Source: Martelella endophytica (lineage in GTDB: Bacteria; Pseudomonadota; Alphaproteobacteria; Rhizobiales; Rhizobiaceae). From it: a stretch of 64,000 bases of DNA. Each line of letters opens with the position of its first letter. Position 1 is the first letter of the stretch. Positions 32,169 through 41,479 of this stretch are shown here, in pieces. Both the position numbers and the translations under genes were made by a program. The stretch spans positions 4,557,818 through 4,621,817 of the forward strand of contig NZ_CP010803.1 of NCBI RefSeq assembly GCF_000960975.1. Reading direction: 5' to 3'. The notes under the pieces are model-generated. The model made no database searches. It saw nothing but the letters and a program-made list of their open reading frames with translations, and was not told where the DNA came from.

Positions 32169-33824
32169 TCAGTCCATGTCGGGAAACAGAAGATCGACGA
32201 TGTAGCTCGCGTCGAAGCGGGTATCGAGCATGCCGTAGGTCGAGCGCCAGCCGGCGGCGAGACGCGTCTCGAGGAAGGCATCGGCAATGCGCCCTGCCCC
32301 GAGCCGGTAGAGTTCGGCGGCACCGGCGGCGAGCGCAAGCTGTTCTGTGAAGATGCGGGCGGCGCTTTCATCGGAGCGGCTGAGCGCCATCGCGGCCTTC
32401 AAAAGCTCAACGATCTTTGCGCCGGAAGACCCGAGGTCACGGGCAATGCCGCGGAAGACCGCATCGAACAACTCGCCGCCATGCTCGACCACCCGGCGGA
32501 GATCGAGCGCCATGGCATTGCCGCCGCCATCGGTGAGCGCCAGCCCCGGTGCGTCGCGATAATGGCGGGCAATCGGACGATCCTCGACGAAACCGTTGCC
32601 GCCCATCGCTTCCATGGCTTCTGCAATCACGCCGGGCGCGATCTTGGTGCACCAGTATTTGGCCACCGGCGTCATGATTCGCGCATAGGCCGCTTCTTCA
32701 GTGCTGTCACGGGCCCTGTCGAAGCTCTCGGCAAGGCGGAAGACCAGCGCGCCGGCGGCCGCGACATCAAGCGCAAGGTCGGCCAGCACGCGCAGCATCA
32801 GCGGCTGGGTGACGAGCGCCCTGCCCTGCACCTCACGACCCCGCGCGGCATGCACCGCCTCGGCGAGTGAAGCTCGCATCAGGCCGGCGGACATCACCGC
32901 TGCATCAAGGCGCATCAGCGTCAGCATGTCGACGATGGTGCGAACGCCGGCATCAGGGGCACCGAGCAGGAAACCGAAACTGTCGGAGAATTCCATCTCC
33001 GCCGTCGCATTGGACCTGAGGCCAAGCTTGTCCTTCAGCCGCTGGAAGCGCAGCCCGTTGGCATGGCCTTCGTCAAGAAGCCGCGGCACAAGGAAGCAAC
33101 CGCGCGCGCCATCCACTTCCGCCAGCATGACGAAGGCGTCGCTCATCGGCGCGGAAACGAACCATTTGTGGCCTGAAAGGCGATAGATGCCCTCGCCGAC
33201 GCGCTCGGCATGGCTCTGCACCGCCCGCATGTCGCTGCCGGCCTGCTTTTCCGTCACCGCAAGACCAATCGTGACGCCGGATTTCTGGGCTTCGGTGCGA
33301 TTGGTGGAATCGTATTTGCGCGACAGCAGCTTTGGCGCCCATTCGGCACGCAGCTGCGGTGCTGCGGACAAAACCGCAAGCGAGGCCGAGGTGGCGGAAA
33401 GCGATTCCAGATGGCCGCATTCGAGCTGGGCCGACAGGAACAGCCGCACCGCGCGCAGCTTGTGCGCCTTCGATTTCGAATCGGCATCCCGCGGCGTTTC
33501 CCAGAGCGATGACGACAGCCCGGAAGCGACCGAGCGGCGCATCAGAGCATGCCAGGCAGGATGGAAGATGACCGTGTCCAACCGCTCTCCTGCCGGCCCA
33601 TGGGTCTTCAGCTGCGGCAGGATGGTGTTCGCCATCTGCGCCAGTTCCTGTGCCTCCGGCGAGGTCACATAGCGGCCGAGCGAATCAAGCTCCTCGCGCA
33701 CCGGCCCGGACATGCTGCGGGTCAGGTCGCCCAGCAGCGGGTCTGAGTGAAAGGCATTGAAGCCCGACCACGGTCGCGGCTGGTTCAGTGCCCTGAAAAG
33801 ATCGTCGTCGGTCCGATTGGCCAT
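32169..33824 (-). CDS. AidB-like acyl-CoA dehydrogenase
   Basis: A 551-residue flavoprotein of the acyl-CoA dehydrogenase superfamily with the long AidB layout. Landmarks are GLAVTEKQAGSDMRAVQSHA (FAD-binding loop), YRLSGHKWFVSAPMSDAFVM, LGLRSNATAEMEFSD, and GNGFVEDRPIARHYRDA. AidB is part of the adaptive response to alkylating agents and binds DNA. The C-terminal helical extension (about residues 440-550) is the part that gives AidB its DNA-binding surface. It is a lone gene; no ada or alkB is nearby. A true isovaleryl-CoA dehydrogenase would be about 390 residues. Confidence 0.85.
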   Translation of the reverse strand: MANRTDDDLFRALNQPRPWSGFNAFHSDPLLGDLTRSMSGPVREELDSLGRYVTSPEAQELAQMANTILPQLKTHGPAGERLDTVIFHPAWHALMRRSVASGLSSSLWETPRDADSKSKAHKLRAVRLFLSAQLECGHLESLSATSASLAVLSAAPQLRAEWAPKLLSRKYDSTNRTEAQKSGVTIGLAVTEKQAGSDMRAVQSHAERVGEGIYRLSGHKWFVSAPMSDAFVMLAEVDGARGCFLVPRLLDEGHANGLRFQRLKDKLGLRSNATAEMEFSDSFGFLLGAPDAGVRTIVDMLTLMRLDAAVMSAGLMRASLAEAVHAARGREVQGRALVTQPLMLRVLADLALDVAAAGALVFRLAESFDRARDSTEEAAYARIMTPVAKYWCTKIAPGVIAEAMEAMGGNGFVEDRPIARHYRDAPGLALTDGGGNAMALDLRRVVEHGGELFDAVFRGIARDLGSSGAKIVELLKAAMALSRSDESAARIFTEQLALAAGAAELYRLGAGRIADAFLETRLAAGWRSTYGMLDTRFDASYIVDLLFPDMD

Positions 33825-33953
33825 GGCTTGGCACGCACTTCTTCTTTATTCCTGTGGCCCGTGAGTTCGCACGCTTCTATATCGCCTGTCAAAGCTTGCG
33901 GGCCGGCGGGGGACACTTTATAGACCGCAGGACCTCATACGGAGGAAAACTAT

Positions 33954-34895
33954 ATGGTCTTCTTTCCCCACCGTCACCTGATCGGCATCAAGGGCCTGTC
34001 TCCCCTCGACATCGGGATCCTTCTCGACAAGGCCGAGGAGGCGATCGCATTCAACCGTTCACGCGAGAAGAAGAACAGCGTTCTGCGCGGTCTCACACAG
34101 ATAAATCTGTTCTTCGAGGCTTCCACGCGAACGCAGGCTTCCTTCGAACTCGCCGGGAAACGCCTCGGCGCCGATGTGATGAACATGTCCGTCGGCAATT
34201 CCTCGGTGAAGAAGGGCGAGACCCTGATCGACACCGCGATGACGCTGAACGCGATGCATCCCGATGTCCTGGTCATCCGCCATTCCTCCGCCGGAGCCGC
34301 AGCCCTGCTGTCGCAGAAGGTCGCCTGCTCGGTGATCAACGCCGGCGACGGCGCCCACGAACACCCGACCCAGGCGCTGCTCGACGCTTTGACGATCCGC
34401 CAGGCCAAGGGCCGGCTCGACAATATCGTGGTGGCGATCTGCGGCGACATCCTGCATTCGCGCGTCGCCCGCTCCAACATCATCCTGCTGAACACCATGG
34501 GCGCCCGCGTGCGCGTCGTCGGGCCGGCAACGCTGCTGCCCGCCGGCATCCGCGACATGAGCGTGGAGGTCTATGACAGCATGGAAGAAGGGCTGAAGGG
34601 CGCCGATGTGGTGATGATGCTGCGCCTGCAGCGCGAGCGCATGTCCGGCTCCTTCGTGCCGTCGGTCAGGGAATACTTCCACTTCTGGGGTCTCGATGCC
34701 GAAAAGCTGAAGGCCGCCAAGGAGGATGCGCTGGTGATGCACCCCGGCCCGATGAACCGTGGCGTGGAGATCGCCACCGACGTCGCCGACGGCCCGCAGA
34801 GTGTCATCGAAAGACAGGTCGAGATGGGCGTTGCCGTGCGCATGGCGGTGATGGAAACGCTGATGCTGTCCGAAAACGGAGGGCCGCGCGCATGA
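33954..34895 (+). CDS. pyrB: Aspartate carbamoyltransferase catalytic subunit
   Basis: ATCase joins carbamoyl phosphate and aspartate, the second step of pyrimidine synthesis. The 313-residue protein has the carbamoyl phosphate loop [20 protein letters not shown] (usual STRTR with the last Arg replaced by Gln, as in relatives), [20 protein letters not shown], and the aspartate-binding [11 protein letters not shown] and [17 protein letters not shown] site precedes the ATG. The stop overlaps the start of the dihydroorotase-like gene by four bases. No pyrI regulatory gene is present, as expected for the class that pairs with a dihydroorotase-like partner. Confidence 0.93.
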   Translation: MVFFPHRHLIGIKGLSPLDIGILLDKAEEAIAFNRSREKKNSVLRGLTQINLFFEASTRTQASFELAGKRLGADVMNMSVGNSSVKKGETLIDTAMTLNAMHPDVLVIRHSSAGAAALLSQKVACSVINAGDGAHEHPTQALLDALTIRQAKGRLDNIVVAICGDILHSRVARSNIILLNTMGARVRVVGPATLLPAGIRDMSVEVYDSMEEGLKGADVVMMLRLQRERMSGSFVPSVREYFHFWGLDAEKLKAAKEDALVMHPGPMNRGVEIATDVADGPQSVIERQVEMGVAVRMAVMETLMLSENGGPRA

Positions 34896-36181
34896 AACCG
34901 CTTGTTCTGAAAAACGCCCGCATCATCGACCCGTCCCGCGATCTCGATGAAACCGGCACGATCATCGTCGAGGACGGCCGTATTGTCGCAGCCGGCGCCG
35001 ATGCCCTGAACCAGGGAACACCGGACGGCGCGGAGATTGTCGACTGCAACGGCCTCGTCGCCACGCCCGGCCTCGTCGATGCCCATGTCTTCGTCGGCGA
35101 GCCCGGCGCCGAACACACCGAAACCATCCATTCGGCAAGTCTCGCAGCGGCGGCCGGCGGCATCACCTCCTTCGTGATGATGCCGGATACCAGCCCGGCG
35201 ATCGACGATATCGCGCTTCTGGAATTCGTGCTGAAGACCGCCCGCGACAACGCCGTCGTCAACGTCTATCCGGCCGCAGCGCTGACCAAGGGCCTCGAAG
35301 GTCACGAGATGACCGAGGTCGGGCTGATGAAGGCGCAGGGCGCCGTCGCCTTTGCCAATGGTCGCTACTCGCTCTCCGACAACCGCGTGCTGCGCCGGGC
35401 GATGACCTATGCCCGCTCCTTCGACGCCGTCGTGGCGCTGGAGCCGCGCGACCGCTATCTCTCCGAGACCGGGGTGATGAACGAGGGGCTTTTCGCAAGC
35501 TGGCTTGGCCTTTCCGGCACGCCGCGCGAAGCAGAGGTGATCCCGCTCGAACGCGACCTCAGGCTCGCGGCCCTCACCGGCGTGCGCTATCACGCGGCGC
35601 TGATCTCGGTGCCCGAATCCGTCGAAGCGCTCGGCGTTGCCAAGAGGCGCGGCGCGAAGGTATCGAGCGGCATTTCGATCAACCATCTGACGCTGAACGA
35701 AAACGACATCGGCGAATACCGGACCTTCTTCAAACTGTCGCCGCCGCTGAGGGCCGAAGACGACCGTCAGGCGATGGTCGCGGCGCTGAAGGCGGGGGAG
35801 ATCGACATCATAGTGTCCTCGCACGACCCGCAGGACGTCGATACCAAGCGCCTGCCCTTCTCCGATGCCGCCGATGGCGCGATCGGGCTCGAGACCATGC
35901 TCTCGGCGGCACTGCGCCTTCACCACAGCGGCGATGTTCCGCTGATGCGGCTGATCGACGCCATGTCGACGCGGCCGGCAACGATCTTCGGTCTCGACGC
36001 AGGCACGCTGAAGCCGGGCGCAAAGGCCGATATCACGCTGATCGATCTGGACGAGCCATGGCTCGTCACCACGGCGGGCCTCGTCTCCCGCTCCAAGAAC
36101 ACGGCCTTCGAAAATGCCCGGTTCTCGGGACGCGCGGTGCGCACTTACGTAGGCGGAAAATGCGTGTATCAATCGCACTGA
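34892..36181 (+). CDS. Dihydroorotase-like protein PyrC' with degenerate active site
   Basis: A 429-residue amidohydrolase-fold protein in the pyrB operon. Active dihydroorotases have a metal-binding HxH in DxHVHxREPG; here the segment is [10 protein letters not shown], so the second His and the Arg are lost. The later HCED motif reads [13 protein letters not shown]. The HxST-type His segment reads YHAALIS, and the DHAPH site reads [11 protein letters not shown]. The fold landmarks [20 protein letters not shown] and [12 protein letters not shown] [19 protein letters not shown] remain. Such inactive PyrC' proteins stabilise ATCase in Pseudomonas; the same role is inferred. A working pyrC must be elsewhere. 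Confidence 0.85.
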   Translation: MKPLVLKNARIIDPSRDLDETGTIIVEDGRIVAAGADALNQGTPDGAEIVDCNGLVATPGLVDAHVFVGEPGAEHTETIHSASLAAAAGGITSFVMMPDTSPAIDDIALLEFVLKTARDNAVVNVYPAAALTKGLEGHEMTEVGLMKAQGAVAFANGRYSLSDNRVLRRAMTYARSFDAVVALEPRDRYLSETGVMNEGLFASWLGLSGTPREAEVIPLERDLRLAALTGVRYHAALISVPESVEALGVAKRRGAKVSSGISINHLTLNENDIGEYRTFFKLSPPLRAEDDRQAMVAALKAGEIDIIVSSHDPQDVDTKRLPFSDAADGAIGLETMLSAALRLHHSGDVPLMRLIDAMSTRPATIFGLDAGTLKPGAKADITLIDLDEPWLVTTAGLVSRSKNTAFENARFSGRAVRTYVGGKCVYQSH

Positions 36182-36194
36182 GGGGGAAGCGTTC

Positions 36195-36812
36195 GTGACC
36201 GGTATTTTCGCGTTTGATCTGACGGCGATGCAGGCCGTCACAGTGCTCGTTGGCGGCTATCTGCTCGGCTCCATTCCGTTCGGCTACCTGATCACCCGCG
36301 TGGCCGGGCTCGGCGATATCCGCTCGATCGGCTCCGGCAATATCGGCGCGACGAATGTGCTGCGCACCGGCAAGCGCCACCTCGCCGCCCTCACCCTGCT
36401 GCTCGACGCCCTGAAGGCGACGATCGCCGCCATCCTCGCCGCGCATCTTTACGGTCCGCAGGCCGGGCTGCTGGCGGGTGCAGCCGCCTTCATCGGCCAC
36501 CTCTTTCCGATCTGGCTCGGCTTCAAGGGCGGCAAGGGCGTCGCCACCTATATCGGCGTGCTGCTCGGCGTCGCACCGGCGACGGTGCTGATCTTTGCCT
36601 TCGTCTGGCTGCTCATGGCCAGATTGTCGCGCTATTCCTCGCTTTCCGCGCTTGTCGCCACGCTTGTCATTCCGGTTGCACTGTGGATAATGGGTCAACC
36701 GCAGATATCGCTTGTGATGGCGCTTCTGACGGTGATTTCGTGGTGGCGACACAAGGCCAATATCGAACGTCTGATCCGTGGGACTGAAAGCAGGATCGGA
36801 GAGAAGGGGTGA
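36195..36812 (+). CDS. plsY: Glycerol-3-phosphate acyltransferase PlsY
   Basis: PlsY is an inner-membrane enzyme that transfers the acyl group from acyl-phosphate (made by PlsX, encoded at 57.5 kb) to glycerol-3-phosphate. The 205-residue protein has five to seven membrane helices and the conserved motifs [29 protein letters not shown] and [20 protein letters not shown]. The start is GTG at 36195 with GAGGGGGAAG upstream, 13 bp after the dihydroorotase-like gene, so it is probably in the pyrB operon. Confidence 0.93.
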   Translation: MTGIFAFDLTAMQAVTVLVGGYLLGSIPFGYLITRVAGLGDIRSIGSGNIGATNVLRTGKRHLAALTLLLDALKATIAAILAAHLYGPQAGLLAGAAAFIGHLFPIWLGFKGGKGVATYIGVLLGVAPATVLIFAFVWLLMARLSRYSSLSALVATLVIPVALWIMGQPQISLVMALLTVISWWRHKANIERLIRGTESRIGEKG

Positions 36813-36953
36813 GCGGGGCATGGCATCTTCCCGGAAGGCTTTTCGGCCTTCTGGCGCCCTTGGCGGGCTTCCAGGAGGCATAGGCCGGCAGATTGATCTG
36901 CCGCGGCGGCGGTTCTCCGCCGCCCTTGCCCCGATTGTTGCGAAAGCCCGCCC

Positions 36954-38078
36954 GTGACCGCCCCGGCCGGCATCACGCTTTCCGAGAGGCAGCGCATCGC
37001 CTGGCTCAGGCTGATCCGCAGCGACAATGTCGGCCCCGTCACCTTCCGAGAACTCATCAATCATTGCGGCAGCGCCGAGAAGGCGCTGACCATGCTGCCG
37101 GAACTTGCCGCGCGCGGTGGCGCAGCCCGCAACATCCGGGTTGCGAGCGTGAGCGAGGCCGAGCGGGAAATGGAGATCGCAACGCGCCACCACGGGCGCT
37201 TCGTGGCGATCGGCGAACCGGACTACCCGCCGGCCCTGCGTGCTCTCGACAGCGCGCCGCCGCTTCTCGCCATGTGCGGCAGCGGCGCGGCGGCAACCCG
37301 GCCGGCGCTCGGCATTGTCGGCGCCCGCAACGCCTCGATCGCCGGCATGAAATTCGGCAGCATGATCGCCAGTGCGGCGGCTGGCGCCGGCTACACCGTG
37401 GTCTCCGGCCTTGCCCGCGGCATCGACACCGCCGCCCATCGCGCAAGCCTTTCCCACGGTACCTTCGCCGCGATCGCCGGCGGCCTCGATCGGCCCTACC
37501 CGCCGGAAAACATCGAGCTCTATCGCCGCATCCCCGCTGAGGGGGGCGTCGTCGTCAGTGAAATGCCCTATGGCTGGGAGCCGCGGGCGCGCGACTTTCC
37601 GCGCCGCAACCGGCTGATCGCCGGCGCATCGCTTGCCGTCGTCGTCATCGAGGCGGCGGTTCGTTCGGGCTCGCTGATCACGGCGCGGCTTGCCAATGAA
37701 TATGGGCGGCTGGTGCTCGCAGTACCGGGTTCGCCGCTCGATCCAAGAGCCCAGGGCACCAACGGCCTCCTCAAGCAGGGCGCGATGATCGTCTGCGAGC
37801 CCGCCGATGTGCTCGAAGCCCTGGCGCCGCTTTCAGCCCTTGAACTGCCCCTTGCCGGCGGCGCCGGAGAGGAAAGCGAGGCCAGCCCCGAAGTCGAACC
37901 GCCGGGCGACGACGAGCGAAGCCGCGTCGCAGGTGCGCTCGGGCCAAGCCCGTGCGAAATCGATGACCTGATTCGGTTCACCGGGGTCAACCCAGCCGCC
38001 GTTCAGCTCATCCTTCTCGAACTCGATCTCGCGGGCCGTCTCGTCCGCCATCCAGGCGGCATGGTTTCGCTCGCCTGA
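36954..38078 (+). CDS. dprA: DNA processing protein DprA
   Basis: DprA loads RecA onto incoming single-stranded DNA in natural transformation, though it is common even in strains not known to be competent. The 374-residue protein has an N-terminal SAM-like segment (RQRIAWLRLIRSDNVGPVTF), the Rossmann core with LGIVGARNASIAGMKFGSMI and TVVSGLARGIDTAAHRASL, RRNRLIAGASLAVVVIEAAV, the AVPGSPLDPRAQGTNGLLK loop, and a C-terminal winged helix (PSPCEIDDLIRFTGVNPAAV). The GTG at 36954 is the best start in range. It follows plsY after a 141-bp gap on the same strand. Confidence 0.92.
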   Translation: MTAPAGITLSERQRIAWLRLIRSDNVGPVTFRELINHCGSAEKALTMLPELAARGGAARNIRVASVSEAEREMEIATRHHGRFVAIGEPDYPPALRALDSAPPLLAMCGSGAAATRPALGIVGARNASIAGMKFGSMIASAAAGAGYTVVSGLARGIDTAAHRASLSHGTFAAIAGGLDRPYPPENIELYRRIPAEGGVVVSEMPYGWEPRARDFPRRNRLIAGASLAVVVIEAAVRSGSLITARLANEYGRLVLAVPGSPLDPRAQGTNGLLKQGAMIVCEPADVLEALAPLSALELPLAGGAGEESEASPEVEPPGDDERSRVAGALGPSPCEIDDLIRFTGVNPAAVQLILLELDLAGRLVRHPGGMVSLA

Positions 38079-38081
38079 GCC

Positions 38082-38282
38082 TCAGGAATCGACTCGCCCC
38101 TCGGCCAACCGCGCTTGCGATTCACCGGCTTCCATGTAGGCCATATCGATGAGGTAGCAGAGCATCTCCGTGCCCTCCCTGTCGGAGAGACGGCGAAGCT
38201 GACCCAGTATCTGCCGAATATAGGTTATCTCATCTTCCGTGAGACTCCGCGAGGAGTCTGGCTCGAAGCTCTTAGACGACAT
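38082..38282 (-). CDS. Small hypothetical helical protein
   Basis: A 66-residue acidic protein (SLTEDEITYIRQILGQLRRL, then REGTEMLCYLIDMAYMEAGE) with no membrane segment or known motif. The ATG at 38282 has GGGTG upstream. It is convergent with dprA, with three bases between the stops. Codon use and amphipathic helices suggest a real gene; I do not recognise its family. Confidence 0.55.
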   Translation of the reverse strand: MSSKSFEPDSSRSLTEDEITYIRQILGQLRRLSDREGTEMLCYLIDMAYMEAGESQARLAEGRVDS

Positions 38283-38803
38283 ATGTGCACCCAGTTATTG
38301 CGGCGCGGGCCATGCACGCACCGGTTTTTTTGTTTAGCTGAATCAGCATACCCCGGAACTAGCAGATTGCAATCCGCAAACGCAGATGCCCTTGGTTGCA
38401 ATTATGCTGGACACAGCCTCACCCTGCAACCGTAAGATTTGCCGCACGAAGATGGCTTGAGCGGGGCAAAATACCGCTTCGCGGCAGTCTCAAGAGCACG
38501 AATTTTGCGACGAGGGACTTGACCGGCGCTCAATCCCTGTCCATTTCGTGGGCCGGAAGAACCGGCAGCGGATCGACGGCACCAGACCGTGCCAGCTGCC
38601 CGAAAGCCTAGAACCGGCGGTGCGAATTCCCGTTGTCATTGGCGCGGATGGACCGCCCGTACCGGCCGCGGGCTGGTACGGATGGCTTTTTCGCGTATGC
38701 TGCGCCGAATTGGGGCAAAGGCTTCCAAAGAAACTTGGCCGCCCGTTTGATGGCGGTGGCCGCGGCTCTGGCCTGCGGCAAAAACAGAATTGAGACGGAA
38801 GAC
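38283..38803. other. Non-coding region upstream of topA
   Basis: About 520 bases without a convincing gene. The topA frame is open back to 38633, but that extension lacks topoisomerase features. Promoters for topA and the divergent small gene should lie here; I see no clear operator or RNA element. Confidence 0.5.
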
Positions 38804-41479
38804 ATGGACGTAGTCGTCGTTGAATCCCCTGCCAAGGCCAAAACCATCAACAAGTACCTTGGCAAGGACTACAAGGTATTGGCCTCTTTCGGCCATGTGC
38901 GCGATCTGCCGGCCAAGGACGGCTCCGTGCTGCCGGACGACGACTTCTCGATGTCCTGGCAGGTCGACACGGCCTCCGCCAAGCGGGTGAAGGATATCGC
39001 CGAGGCAGTCAAGTCCGCCGATGGCCTGATCCTCGCAACCGACCCGGACAGGGAAGGCGAAGCGATTTCCTGGCACGTCCTCGACCTGCTGCAGAAGAAG
39101 AAGGTGCTGAAGGACAAGCCGGTCAAGCGTGTCGTCTTCAACGCCATCACCAAGAAAGCCGTGCTCGACGCGATGGCCAATCCGCGCGATATCGACGAGG
39201 CGCTGGTGAATGCCTATCTCGCCCGCCGCGCGCTAGACTATCTCGTTGGCTTCAACCTGTCGCCGGTGCTGTGGCGCAAGCTGCCCGGCGCCCGCTCGGC
39301 CGGCCGCGTGCAGTCGGTCGCGCTGCGTCTTGTCTGCGACCGCGAAAACGAGATCGAGCGCTTCGTTCCTGAAGAATACTGGAACATCGTCGCCGACCTG
39401 AAGACGGTGCGCGGCGACGCCTTCGAGGCGCGGCTGGTGCAGGCCGACGGCAAGCGCGTCCAGAAGAACTCGGTGAAGAACCAGGAACAGGCCCACCGCA
39501 TCCGCGACCTGCTCGAGGGCGCGACCTATTCGGTGGCGAGCGTCGAGGCCAAGCCCGTCCGCCGCAATCCCGGCCCGCCCTTCACCACCTCGACCCTGCA
39601 GCAGGCAGCGTCCTCGCGTCTCGGCTTTTCCGCCTCGCGCACCATGCAGGTGGCGCAGCGGCTTTACGAAGGCATCGCGATCGGCGGCGAGACGGCCGGT
39701 CTCATCACCTATATGCGTACCGACGGCGTCTCCATGGCGCCGGAGGCCGTGACGGCTGCGCGTGACGCGATCGGCGACCAGTTCGGCACCCGTTATCTGC
39801 CCGAAAGCGCCCGCCACTATTCGGTGAAGGCGAAGAACGCGCAGGAGGCCCATGAGGCGATCCGCCCGACAGACTTCACCCGCACGCCGCAATCGGTGAA
39901 GAAATACCTCGATGCCGACCAGTTCCGCCTCTACGATCTCGTTTGGAAGCGCGGCATTGCCAGCCAGATGGCATCGGCCGAGATGGAACGCACCACCGCC
40001 GAAATCACCGCCGCCAAGGGTGGCGAAAGCGCCGGGCTGCGCGCCGTCGGGACGGTCGTCAAGTTCGACGGCTTCCTCGCCGCCTATGCCGACAATCGCG
40101 AGGAAAAGCAGCCCTCCGACGAGGATGACGATGATGGTCGTCTGCCCGAGATCAACCAGGGCGAAAACGTCGACAAGGACAAGATCCGCGCCACCCAGCA
40201 CTTCACCGAGCCGCCGCCGCGCTATTCGGAAGCCTCGCTGATCAAGAAGCTCGAAGAGCTCGGCATCGGCCGGCCGTCGACCTATGCCTCGACGCTCGCG
40301 ACGCTGCGCGACCGCGAATACGTCACCATCGAGAACCGCAAGCTGACACCCGAGGCCAAGGGCCGGCTGGTGACGGCCTTCCTCGAGAATTTCTTCAACC
40401 GCTACGTCGAATATGACTTCACGGCGGAACTCGAGGAAAAGCTCGACAAGATTTCCGATGGCTCGCTGGAGTGGAAGCAGGTTCTGCGCGACTTCTGGAA
40501 GGATTTCTTCGCCCAGGTCGAAGACACCAAGGAGCTGCGCGTCACCAATGTGCTGGATGCGCTGAACGAGGCGCTGGCGCCGCTGGTGTTCCCGAAGCGG
40601 GAGGATGGCTCCGATCCGCGTACCTGCCAGGTCTGCGGCACGGGCAAGCTGTCGCTGAAGCTCGGCAAGTACGGCGCCTTCGTCGGCTGCTCCAACTATC
40701 CGGAGTGCAACTTCACACGCCAGCTCGGCGCCGATGCCGAGGCGGATGCCGCCAATTCCAACGAGCCGAACGAGCTTGGAACCGATCCGGAAACCGGCGA
40801 GCCTGTCACGCTGCGCTCCGGCCGTTTCGGACCTTATGTCCAGCGTGGCGAAGGCAAGGAAGCCAAGCGCTCGTCGCTGCCGAAGGGCTGGAAGCCGGAG
40901 GATATCGACCTCGAAAAGGCGCTGCAGCTTCTGTCGCTGCCGAGAGAGGTCGGCGCGCATCCTGAAGACGGCAAGATGATCACCGCCGGGCTCGGCCGCT
41001 ACGGACCCTTCGTCCTGCATGACGGTACCTACGCCAATGTCGACAGCATCGAGGACGTGTTTTCCGTCGGCGTCAACCGCGCGGTCTCGATCATCGCCGA
41101 CAAGCGCGCCAATGGCGGCCGCCGACGCTCTGCGCCCGCGGCGCTCAAATCGCTCGGCGAACATCCCGAAGGCGGCGGCGAAGTGACCGTCAATGACGGC
41201 CGCTACGGGCCCTACGTCAAATGGGGCAAGATCAACGCGACCATCCCCAAGGGCAAGGACCCGCAGTCGATCACCATGGAAGAAGCCATTCCGCTTCTCG
41301 CCGCACGTGCCGAAAAGGCCGGCGTGAAGAAGCCGGCGAAAAAGGCTGCCGCGAAGAAGCCCGCAGCCAAGAAGACCGCGGCGAAGAAGACAACCGCGAA
41401 ATCCAAAACCGCATCGGCAACGAAGAAGACGACCGCTTCGAAAAAGACGTCGGCCGAGGCTGAAAAGAGCGACAGTTGA
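38804..41479 (+). CDS. topA: DNA topoisomerase I
   Basis: TopA relaxes negative supercoils by a transient 5'-phosphotyrosine break. The 892-residue protein begins at the ATG at 38804 (MDVVVVESPAKAKTINKYLG), after GAGACGGAAG. The Toprim acidic motif is DPDREGEAISWH. The active-site Tyr is in GLITYMRTDGVSMAPEA. A four-Cys zinc ribbon (CQVCGTGKLSLKLGKYGAFV, then CSNYPEC) and two degenerate repeats (GRFGPYVQRGEG; GRYGPFVLHDGT) follow. The last 50 residues are an almost pure Lys/Ala/Thr tail that should bind DNA electrostatically. The stop overlaps the start of rnr. Confidence 0.97.
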   Translation: MDVVVVESPAKAKTINKYLGKDYKVLASFGHVRDLPAKDGSVLPDDDFSMSWQVDTASAKRVKDIAEAVKSADGLILATDPDREGEAISWHVLDLLQKKKVLKDKPVKRVVFNAITKKAVLDAMANPRDIDEALVNAYLARRALDYLVGFNLSPVLWRKLPGARSAGRVQSVALRLVCDRENEIERFVPEEYWNIVADLKTVRGDAFEARLVQADGKRVQKNSVKNQEQAHRIRDLLEGATYSVASVEAKPVRRNPGPPFTTSTLQQAASSRLGFSASRTMQVAQRLYEGIAIGGETAGLITYMRTDGVSMAPEAVTAARDAIGDQFGTRYLPESARHYSVKAKNAQEAHEAIRPTDFTRTPQSVKKYLDADQFRLYDLVWKRGIASQMASAEMERTTAEITAAKGGESAGLRAVGTVVKFDGFLAAYADNREEKQPSDEDDDDGRLPEINQGENVDKDKIRATQHFTEPPPRYSEASLIKKLEELGIGRPSTYASTLATLRDREYVTIENRKLTPEAKGRLVTAFLENFFNRYVEYDFTAELEEKLDKISDGSLEWKQVLRDFWKDFFAQVEDTKELRVTNVLDALNEALAPLVFPKREDGSDPRTCQVCGTGKLSLKLGKYGAFVGCSNYPECNFTRQLGADAEADAANSNEPNELGTDPETGEPVTLRSGRFGPYVQRGEGKEAKRSSLPKGWKPEDIDLEKALQLLSLPREVGAHPEDGKMITAGLGRYGPFVLHDGTYANVDSIEDVFSVGVNRAVSIIADKRANGGRRRSAPAALKSLGEHPEGGGEVTVNDGRYGPYVKWGKINATIPKGKDPQSITMEEAIPLLAARAEKAGVKKPAKKAAAKKPAAKKTAAKKTTAKSKTASATKKTTASKKTSAEAEKSDS

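Noticed and set aside
38633..38803. Longer topA start
   Set aside because: The extra 57 residues precede the universally conserved ESPAKAKT start and have no ribosome site.
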